Shown here piece after piece: positions 1 to 8,178 of a DNA stretch of 23,004 bases. Each line of letters opens with the position of its first letter. The stretch's first letter is position 1. The notes under the pieces are model-generated. The model made no database searches. It was not told the DNA's origin and saw nothing but the letters and a program-made list of their open reading frames with translations. This DNA comes from Pelomyxa schiedti (Eukaryota > Evosea > Pelobiontida > Pelomyxidae): the NCBI GenBank assembly GCA_020536535.1, contig JAHLWZ010000578.1, forward strand, positions 1 to 23,004, given 5' to 3'. Position numbers and translations under genes: made by a program.

Positions 1-114
1 TCATCAACAACACTGCGGCTCACCTCCGCAGAGTCACCACCAACACTGCACCCTAGGGGATGATGGATTCAGGCATCATCCTTTAGATATTTGTAACTCA
101 CCAGTGAACCAATT
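1..114. other. Left-edge non-coding sequence
   Basis: I see no supported gene here. It holds two short inverted repeats that could fold: TGCGG/CCGCA around 16-32 and GATGAT/ATCATC around 60-81. It could be the tail of a gene outside the window. Confidence 0.3.
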
Positions 115-134
115 AAAAAAAAAAAAAGAAAAAA
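115..134 (-). terminator. Pol III T-run terminator after the permuted tRNA
   Basis: On the minus strand, T6-C-T13 begins 38 nt after the last base of the tRNA 5' half. In a permuted tRNA gene the 5' half (A box) is transcribed last, so the terminator should follow it, as it does here. No comparable T-run lies between the two halves. Confidence 0.6.
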
Positions 135-172
135 GGAGGGAGGTGGCAGACAGCAGTAAGTCTTTTTGATTT

Positions 173-252
173 TCGTGCTCTACCAGCTGAGCTACCCATC
201 CCCATTTGGGGACGGAACCGGAATTGAACCAGTGACAACGAGGTCAAAAGCC
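173..252 (-). tRNA. Circularly permuted tRNA gene, anticodon UUU (Lys-like)
   Basis: Read on the minus strand, the 3' half (252 to 209) comes before the 5' half (201 to 173). Rejoined, they give a 73-nt tRNA with every arm of standard size. The acceptor stem is GGATGGG/TCCGTCC with two G-U pairs. The D arm is GCTC-AGCTGGTA-GAGC and position 26 is A. The anticodon arm is CGAGG-CTTTTGA-CCTCG, the variable loop TTGTC, and the T arm ACTGG-TTCAATT-CCGGT. Invariant bases are present: U8, A14, G18G19, U33, purine 37, T54, C56, A58, and a G15-C48 pair. Position 73 reads C, which is unusual for lysine. The halves are separated by CCAAATGG, which extends the acceptor stem by two G-C pairs and closes it with an AAAT loop. 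The mature join falls at 29/30 (or 28/29, because the base before G30 is also A). Known permuted genes are processed through a circular intermediate; expression here is inferred. Confidence 0.85.
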
Positions 253-341
253 TTTAGATTTTCGAAGTAAGACTACACCCTCGGGCTGCCAATGTTGGCA
301 GGCCAGAGTGCCCTGATTTCCGTTTTGTTTTCGGTACATTC

Positions 342-362
342 TTTATTATGGGTTGGTTTATT
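342..362 (-). promoter_or_regulatory. Polyadenylation signals of the esterase gene
   Basis: On the minus strand, two AATAAA hexamers (357-362 and 342-347) lie 13 and 28 nt after the esterase stop codon. They fit a short 3' UTR ending about 100 nt before the permuted tRNA promoter region. Confidence 0.45.
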
Positions 363-374
363 TTCTTTTCATTA

Positions 375-1732
375 TCATTTTCCTTGGAGAGCATCCACCA
401 TGTTCTTTATTGTGGCAATTTGTAAGCCAAGGTCAGTGGCATAGTCCAGGCCTTTTTTGTGAGTGAGGGTTGAATTGGGTATGAATTATAGTGATTACCA
501 GTGTAACCCCACCAGTCCCAGCACCCATTGGGGTTGACTGGTACTGTAGCACTCGTGGCCTGTGGGTAAAGGATGATTATGTTGTTGGATTCTGCCCACT
601 CATTGAACCCGGCATAATTGGTGAACATGTTCCCAATGTATGAGTATCCCTGCTCCCGGTTAATAAAATCAGTATGTTCATTATGTTTCAGAACCTGTTC
701 GCAACCGTGCAGTACTACAAGTAATTTACAAGTTTCACCCTTGGAGCACTGTGTTGGAACATAAACAAAGCCGGTATCATCCAGGGAGAGCAGAATCGGT
801 ATCTCCTTGAGTGGAGTATAGTTTTCTTGCTTGAAGGACAATAAATTCGCAGATATTTGAGTAACTTTACTGTTTAGCTTCCCTATGAATGCGGAGTTAA
901 TCTCAGAAACAAATTAGTTGTTGGTACCATAAAAGTACTCCAAAATTTCACCAGCAAGGTCATAATTGCAGTTATTGATATAAGGGCTTCCCAAGTAACC
1001 ACAATCATTGCCCCAGTTATCAGTGACCCAAGCGTGCTCTGAGAGCACAGAATTTTCAAAGTGGATTGTTCCTACGGGATGTGTTAAAGTTTGAAAGCAA
1101 AGAACTCTGCAACCTGATACATTTTTATTTACATAAAAGGTGTAATAATCAGCAGCTTTTTCCACTACCCCCGTATCCACAACACTGTCTGTTCAGTGAT
1201 CAATGCAATGGTTGTTGAAGAGAATTAGTTGGAACCTTTCAACCCGGAAAACAAGTAGACTTTGTCATCATTCATATTCTGCGGGGAGTCAATTGACAGA
1301 GTCAACCTTGCGAATTCCGTAGCAGCAATAAGCTCATCAGTAACAATCAGGTTTGGAGTTGTCATGCAGGACGACTCGGCAATCAAAACATCAGCATTAG
1401 CACACCAGTATGGTCCCCCAGCAACATTAGCTATCATTTTGATAGGCAGTGAGATAGGCATACACAACTTTCAACTAACACTATCACATACACCCCACAA
1501 AGAGCCAATCAGATAAAACAACAAACACACCCACTAATCCAAAAATATCAGAGTGAGCAACATGCAATTGTGTTGCCATGAAAGCCCCTGAGGACAACCC
1601 TGCAACCCCAATTGGCGTCCCATCATCAATATTGTACCCACTCAACTTCTGTCCATAACTAACGGCAAAACAAACGGCTATCAGTACACCACTCAGACGC
1701 GGCAACCCACAATGCCGGTACGTCCCCACCAT
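375..1732 (-). CDS. Secreted PHB-depolymerase-like esterase (type 2 catalytic order)
   Basis: Predicted alpha/beta-hydrolase of the extracellular polyhydroxybutyrate depolymerase family, which hydrolyses polyester or short-chain ester substrates outside the cell. Exons run 1732-1531, 1430-1236, 1188-928, 882-499 and 451-375, giving 372 aa. The first ~27 residues form a signal peptide (hydrophobic stretch near 14-26). The lipase box GLSSG places the nucleophile at Ser47, followed by AGGPYWCA. The probable catalytic Asp lies in SGLKDS and the His in EHAWVTDNWG. The oxyanion motif LHGCEQ comes late, which is the circularly permuted type 2 order. The C-terminus ends IATIKNMVDALQGK. No separate substrate-binding or linker domain is visible. 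An in-frame ATG at 1816 (with a second just upstream, and GTG at 1819) would add a second hydrophobic stretch; I prefer 1732 because the mature start then matches the family. Several introns end in stops if retained, so splicing is required. A bacterial or fungal origin by transfer is possible. Confidence 0.8.
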
Positions 1733-1886
1733 CGCCTTCTGTGTTTGACTGTGGGAGAAAACAAAGGCAATAAAAATTGGAAAAAAGAAAGAGAACTTTC
1801 GTGTTACGGGAACCATCAAGATCCTGGCGAATTTATCCTCTTTTTTTACAAGTGAGGAGTGCTTTTGGGTTGGTTGTTTGTGTGTG

Positions 1887-3420
1887 TTAGTGTGCAGAGA
1901 GTCTTTGTTGTGAGATTGAGAGTGAAGAGGGTCTGGTGGTTCCTGCTGATGGAGTGACTGGTGATGATGTTTGTGGTGTGTTTGGTGTGTCTGAGGGTGG
2001 AATCGTTGCTGGTGTTGTTGTGCTTTGAATGGAGGACTCCGAATTTGATCGGGATATTGTGGTTGTGATTGTGGGTGCGGATTGAGCCAAGGTTGGTGAT
2101 GCGGAATGCGGAGGTTGTTGTGTTGGAATTGATGATGGGTTTGATGATGGGTCTTTCCTTTTGGAGCTATCGTTGGGTGTCCACTTTTCGGCCTCCTCTA
2201 TTGCGTCGGTTACATCGGGTAAACCTTCTATCTGTAAAAGAATGTGAGAGGAAGCCGGGAAAAGGAATGACTCAGAAGTACAAGTTCGTCAATCAACGAT
2301 TTTGATGCCGATAGCTTTGAGGATGATGCTTCATGCATAACCTTCTGCTTTTCAAGCCAGTGACCCCTGCAGTTGTTGTTATTTTTAGATTTTTTAGATT
2401 TCTCAAGACTGTTCAGGTTAAACACAAACCACATCTGCATCCAACAATTGGCCATGAGAATACGCAAGCGGGTGAGCTCGCATATTTGTTTGACACGGTA
2501 TTCTCTGGCTACTTTGACCGCTTGCTCTAGCTGTTCAAGAGTCTGAAGTATGTATGATAAGATTTAACTGAACGATTGTCCAATTGAAGGTACCTTTGAG
2601 GATATTTCTCCCTTTTTTCTTTCTTTGTTGGCCGCCGCTTCTAATTCCTCCACGGTAGAGGACAATTTGGCGTCGCCCTTCTTTATAGTTTTCGTCAGAG
2701 CTTGCATGTCATTAGCAAAAGCACTCAAGATGGTTTCAGTGGGCTCCACAAATTGCTTGAGTAATGCGGATTCCTATTGACTTGAAATGAATAAAATGGA
2801 AAGTGAGTTATGTCGGCCTAACTGATTGCTCTCTGTTTGAATTCAGTGCCAATTGCAGTTGCGTGCACTTGGTTAAGCGGGAGGCTTAGGAGAGGGGGAA
2901 GGAAAAAAGAAATGAATTGACACCAACATGCTAAATGGGTCATACTCCAGGCGTCGTCAGCTTGTGAACTCAACAGAGTCATATCTTGTGCAATTTTCTT
3001 TTGCAGCACTGTCAGCTCTAAACCAAAACAAAGGGGGAAAATCAGTAAAAATTGATATTTCTATTCACACAGAAGAATGCCGATATTAATTGCTGAAACA
3101 AAAAAAAAAAAGCCGGCACACTAACCGGACATGGAGTCGTGCATTTTTCTCATATCAGACAACAGCACGTTGAACAGCCTGGACACCTCCTTGGTCTGTT
3201 TTATCTCGAACATCAGCTGGGTCCTGCTCTCCATCCCCAGCGAGCTGCTGCTCCCGCCCACCCCGACGCCCCCCGCTCCCATAATCCCTCCCCCCGGCGA
3301 GCCCGAGCCCACGCCCACGGCGCCGTTGTTGCCCACCGCGACGGCCATCGTCCCCCCCACGACGCCGCCGTTGTTGCCCGTCGTCGGCAGTTGTTCCCCC
3401 GATGTCGCTACGCGCATCAT
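1887..3420 (-). CDS. Coiled-coil protein, possible BAR domain
   Basis: I cannot name the family firmly. Six exons (3420-3126, 3017-2946, 2884-2823, 2773-2594, 2542-2282, 2231-1887) join to 404 aa. The N-terminal ~75 residues are Gly/Val-rich and GC-rich in DNA. Residues ~80-280 are predicted long helices, including FEIKQTKEVSRLFNVLLSDM, then a Lys/Glu-rich helix ending ANKERKKGEISSK, then LEQAVKVAREYRVKQICELT. The helix lengths and the order of charged and hydrophobic residues resemble BAR domains that bend membranes, but this is inference. The MED4 coiled coil is an alternative. The last ~90 residues are Ser/Thr/Pro-rich and disordered. A possible intron at 2429-2367 is 63 nt, keeps frame when retained, and would shorten the protein to 383 aa. 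The gene diverges from the transporter to its right. Confidence 0.6.
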
Positions 3421-3852
3421 CACGATCGAACGAAAAAAAAGTTCGCTTCACCTAATGGGTGTTCGCTGTGTGGTTCCGAGCAGATCTTCTATCTGCTGCT
3501 TTTGACCAGTGTTGTATTGTTGCTCTGGGAAGGATGTGGACAAGTTGGACTCGACGCACTTTGTTCAGCACTGGCACCACAACAAGATTTTTCGATTGAT
3601 GAACTTGACGACTCGCCCAAGACTGATGGGTTTCGTAAAACGCCAGCTTGCCATTCACCTTCAGCCGATCCCTGCCTCCTACAGTTACTAACGGATTTGT
3701 TGTGATCAAGGCAGCAGAGCACATCCAAGCAATAGACGCCGTCAATTTGGGGGATCCCAGGTTTCCCGAGGCCCATCATTAATTTCCTAATTTCATCGAA
3801 CAAAATCAGCGCGGGATTACACGAAACCAGCAATCTTTTGGGGGGGCAGGAA
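3421..3852. other. Divergent intergenic region with an uncertain minus-strand ORF
   Basis: This is the likely shared upstream region of the BAR-like gene (minus) and the transporter (plus). A minus-strand open frame runs from about 3910 to 3489 and contains IPQIDGVYCLDVLCCLD, then a Ser-rich tail. It has no convincing ATG at its start, overlaps the transporter's first exon, and matches no family I recognise. It may be an antisense or chance frame. Confidence 0.3.
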
Positions 3853-6281
3853 ATGGGGGACGATGGTGGCGGGGATGATGACAGGATCTCAAGCAGCACA
3901 TACGACTCTACACCAGCGAGTCAGTCTTTGTTTGGCTCTCTTTGATGTTCCTTTTCTTGTTCTGTGTGTGTGGCGCACCCGCGGTTTTGTTTTTGTTGTT
4001 TTCTTTTTCTTTTGGCTTTTGGTTCACTCTTGCTGGCGTATGTAGTTCCTTGCGGACACAGAGACTCCATAAACGGGGAGACATCCGACACGATAAAAAT
4101 TGCAGGCTCGGTTACTATCCGAGGTCATAACGATTCCATCAACATTGGACATGCTGGCGACAGTGACAGTGACAGTTACAGAGCTGACTCTGGTGCTGGT
4201 GCTGGTGTTGGTGGTGGTGAAGCTGATGCCGGTCCCGGAACCGTAGCTGGCGATGAAACCACGGCCCTGGTGGCCAAGGCAAAAGCTGCTGAGCACAAAA
4301 AGGAGGCGTCGTATGGGACGTTCGCTGGATATGCTATCACGGTAAACTACATGATAGGGACCGGTGTGTTTCCTGTGCTAGTAAAGCCGCCAATATTGGG
4401 TGGATGTATTTTTTTAAGTTTTTCCCCCTTTCCAGGCGTTTTCGGGCTTCCCTATGCATTTTTCTCTGGTGGAATTGCTCTGACCACGATACTGTTGTTC
4501 CTCTTTGCTGGTTTCTTGACTGTAAGACTAAGGGTTCTTTTCTTTTTTTATTCTCACTTCATTCCCTTGGCTGTAGTTGACAGCTTTTTGGGTTCTTGAA
4601 ATAATGGCTCGGACAGTTGGCTACACAAAAAGGGCTGGGACAACTAAACACGTACCAAACGAACTAACGTATCACCAAGGCAACAAAAACAAAAATTGCG
4701 CCATCACACAATATATGTTCTAATCCTTTTGTTCTCAGTGAGAAATGTGACTTCACGAAATTTTGCTTTGTATTTGGAGGGATGCCTGGAAAAGTAATTT
4801 GCCAAGTGGTGATGGCCTTTTATGTCTATGGTGCACTCTGGGCTTATGTTGCCTCGTTTGTATAATCTTGTAGTCCTCACACATCAGACTTAATTTCAAA
4901 GGTTTGCATCAACACTTTCAATGCTTATCTTTGAGTACGCTGTACCCGGTGATGAAGTCTGCAATGTGCGTGAAAATTCTCATAATCCAGTCTCACTGTA
5001 AATAGTACTACGAGGACCCATCTTCATGGTGTACCTTCGCATACTACGGATCCATACTATTGTATTTATGTATAGTATTGCCCCTCACTCTCATGGACTT
5101 AGCGGAACAAGCAGTACTGCAGATGTTCTTAACAATGTATTCCATTCAATCCTCCTTTTATTGACCCTGAATCCTGAAAGATATCGATTTTTTGCGTTCG
5201 GTTTGATGGTTATAACAGTTCTTGTTGCAATTGGATTTGTTGGTCAGTACTCAGAGCCAAAAATCTCTAGCTCTAGTTCGTCATTTGACCAAGGAAACAT
5301 ATGGGGATTCAAGTGGTCTGGTTTGGCTGCAATTGCGATAACCGCGATTTATTTCATGTTTCTTTGCAGGATTTGGCACCGCTTTTACGTCGACAGCTTT
5401 TGCTCTCACCATGCATTACAATCTCCCTAATTCTCTGTCACCAGTGCGGAATAAACTCTCCTTCAGAACGATTTGCCTGTGTGCTATCTTCACTGCCATT
5501 TTCTTTTATTTTACTGTTGGGTGCTCCTGCGGTTATTTCTTCAATGAGTATGTATGCCACTTAGAATTTGTTCTTAAAATAAAAGGTACACTGAACCTCT
5601 GGTAGTGTTAAACTGGGAGGGCTACACAGGTTTTTCAACGCCAATTCAATGGATAGTTTGCAAACCTTTCCTACAGGAAGAGACGGTGGATGGGGAGAAG
5701 GCTCAGCACTTTGGTGGTCGTATATTATACAACTACTGATTATGATTTTTCCCATCATAAACCTTGCAAATGACTTCCCTCTGGTAATGTCTCCCAACCA
5801 CCACCTTTATTTTTATGTCCAATAAGGTTGCGATCACCCTTGGAAGCAACCTCGACCAATTTGTTCCCAAACGATTTACTGGCACAGCTACCAGAGCGCG
5901 GATTGCTCGAATTATCGTCCGGCTGATATGTGTGTTCCCCCCAATAATCGCCGGTGCATTACTAGGAGAGTTGGACAAGATATTCACCTTCACTGGACTG
6001 TTTGCCTTTGTGTTGGTTTTCTTCATCCCGGCCATCTTCCAGTTCATCTCCAAAAGGGCGCTAGTGAAGAAATACGGCCCTGGATCCGACTGGACCCCCT
6101 ACAGTGGTAATAACCTAACAACACACTAAACAACATTGCATTACATTTTCCAACTCACACTCACTCCACAGGATGGTACAGCCACGACTTCTTTGTGATA
6201 CTAACACTGGTCGTCGGCATCATCGCATTTGGCGTAGCCATTGCTGACACTATTATCTCCATGTTCGGTTTAGAAATCTAA
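3853..6281 (+). CDS. TMEM104-like multi-pass amino-acid-transporter-family protein
   Basis: Predicted polytopic membrane protein of the amino acid/auxin permease superfamily, closest in layout to TMEM104; the substrate is unknown. Thirteen exons (3853-3919, 4046-4363, 4436-4521, 4577-4668, 4739-4855, 4902-4965, 5006-5136, 5181-5320, 5370-5547, 5586-5629, 5677-5783, 5827-6106, 6172-6281) join to 577 aa. A disordered, acidic, Asp/Ser/Gly-rich N-terminus of ~125 residues precedes TM1, which carries the family-like NYMIGTGVFGLPYAF. Other landmarks are WVLEIMARTVGY, ALWAYVASFASTLS, PLTLMDLAEQAVLQM, HYNLPNSLSPV (compare QHSLPSLITPV in human TMEM104) and NLANDFPLVAITLGSN. I count about 10-11 membrane segments. 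The first intron is ambiguous: donor 3919 or 3923 with acceptor 4046 or 4062. All later junctions are fixed by frame and homology. Confidence 0.8.
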
Positions 6282-6402
6282 CACGCAACATATGTCATTA
6301 AAAAAAAAAAAACCAAAGATTTTTGATCGTGGACGAGCTTTTTTCGTGTGAATTGCTAAAAGGCTGATTCAGTTGCGCGGGAAGAAACAAAAGCACAATA
6401 AA

Positions 6403-7789
6403 ATGAGCGGAGGTGGTGCACCAACCAAGACGAGGGGCCTCGCTACCGGCCCACAAATACGCGCTGCCATTCTGCGTGGCCGAGGCGCGCCCGCGTCGCC
6501 CGCGCCAGGCCGAGGCAGGGCGGCCGCGCCGCGAGGAGGGGGCACGACCGCTGCAGCCGCCGCGGCCACGGGCGCCCGAGGGAGAGGCAGGGGGGCACCC
6601 GGGGGAGCGGGAGGGGCAGCGAGGGGAGGAGGCAGCAGGGGAGGGAGAGGAGGAGGAGGAGGAGGGGGAAGGGGGACGAGGAGCGGCGGGGGGAGGAGCG
6701 TGAAGACCAGCGACGACGAGAGCGGGGGGTCGGGCGGCGAGGAGGACCAGTACGAGAGCGACTTTGTGGACGACGACTCGGTCGACGGGGGGTCTTCCGC
6801 TGAGGAGCTCGTTGTTTCCACTCTTTTTTTGTTTGTGTTACTGTGCTGTGTACTATGCTAGTCTCTAGATGAACTTCTTTTAACCTTTACAGTAAGAGTG
6901 ATACTGAAGATGAAGATAAGCAAGCTATGGCTGAGGCAAAGGCATACCTTTCGTATGTGAATGGTTTTTGTTTCCCATAGTGACAAAACCCTGCAGAAAT
7001 TTCCGATCCAGGCCCCGGCGTAACGTCGCAACAAAGACCTACAAGGAAGACTCAGAGGACGAATCTGATGCCGAGCAGAGGGCTCAGATGGAGGCGAGGA
7101 AGAAACAACTTGAGGAACTAAAGGCAAAGCACAAAGCCCCAGCCCGCAAAGATTCCCCCAAGCCAAAACCATCAAAATCCACACATCAACCACCAGAGAA
7201 AGAGAAAGAGAAAGAGAAGGAGAAGGAGAAGGAGAAAGAACCACAACAGAAACAGCAACAACCGAGTACAAGTACAACTACCACCAGTACCAGTCCCACA
7301 ATAAAAGAAACCACTACAACTACTGCACATCAACCTGAGCCCGAGGCCCAAGATCCCGGCACAGTTGAATCCATTGCAGCTTCCAAGAATTCCGGGGAGC
7401 CCCAAAGCGAACGTCCTGAGGCGCCAGTTGTCGCCGAGCCAATCCCAGTAAATGACGTCGACGACGACGTCAAGGCAGTGTCGCCGGCACCCAAGAAGCA
7501 CAGAACCGCCGACGGCGACGCTGTGCCCCACCACCCCGACGCCGCCGCCAAGCCCAAGGACACCAAGCACGAGCACAAGCACCACACCCACACCCACACG
7601 CACAAGCACACAAGCCACGACCACGCTGGCGACGCAGCAGCAGCAGCAACAACGGCCAAGCAGCACCACAATCACACCCACAAGGACAAGGACAAGGCTG
7701 GCAAGGACAAGGGTGACGACGGGGGGCTGGATGATGAGGCGAAGAAGCGCGCCAAGCAACTGCGCAGGAGGCTACTGCAGGGTCACTGA
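6403..7789 (+). CDS. Disordered RGG/acidic/Lys-Glu/His-rich protein
   Basis: Not recognised with confidence. Exons 6403-6810, 6897-6952 and 6997-7789 join to 418 aa. The order is: RGG/Gly-rich segment (~1-100), acidic Asp/Glu/Ser segment (~105-155), the basic stretch SRPRRNVATKTYKE, a charged helix (~165-195), a run of seven Lys-Glu pairs, Gln/Ser/Thr-rich linker, a His-rich tract with alternating Thr-His, and a basic C-terminus KKRAKQLRRRLLQGH. RGG boxes usually bind RNA and the acidic-then-basic pattern is common in histone chaperones. The join resembles the start of YL1/VPS72, but no YL1 C-terminal domain is visible. A nuclear nucleic-acid or histone-binding role is inference. The acceptor of exon 2 is uncertain (CAG or the following AAG; only AAG keeps frame with the CTC|GTTG donor). 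Confidence 0.6.
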
Positions 7790-8178
7790 GTGAGCCCACA
7801 CTGCTTGCTGGCTGGCTGGCTGGCAAGACAGGGTCCTCCTACCTTGAATCACCACACCAATACACTAAGGAACTCTAAAGTTTGGAACTCAGATTTATTT
7901 CTTTGTCGTAATTTTCTTGCATAGAGGGCCTCTCAGATTCTGGGAGAAGCCTGTGTTGCGACGATTTAGCAGAAATCATGCTAAATTGGGTAGAAAGGTT
8001 CCCTGAGCCTCTTCTCGTGGAGAAAACTCCAAAAGAATGATCTCTGAGCCACTTTGCATAAAAGGGACGCAGAAGTGGTGTAACGATAGTATTCTCCTTC
8101 GAGGATCTGGTACTTGATTCTTCCTTGGTGCAGTTGCACATCGCCATTTAGATTGAACTCGTTACGCTTGGCCAAGCG
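7790..8178. other. Intergenic region between two plus-strand genes
   Basis: It contains a CTGG-type short tandem repeat near 7805-7825 and otherwise nothing I can name. A minus-strand frame of 90 codons (8147-7875) begins with a real ATG but has no recognisable motif, and the frame beside it is equally open. I do not call it as a gene. Confidence 0.35.

Noticed and set aside
115-264. An ordinary (unpermuted) tRNA on either strand in this stretch
   Set aside because: The T arm precedes the D arm on the minus strand, and no second acceptor or D arm lies upstream of the T arm, or second T arm downstream of the D arm, to make a conventional gene.
7172-7826. Long Cys/Val/Leu-rich minus-strand frames opposite the disordered gene
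   Set aside because: They are antisense readings of His, Lys/Glu and Gln codon repeats and lack starts or splice logic of their own.
7875-8147. 90-codon minus-strand frame with an ATG between two plus-strand genes
   Set aside because: No recognisable motif, an adjacent frame is equally open, and the composition is not clearly protein-like.
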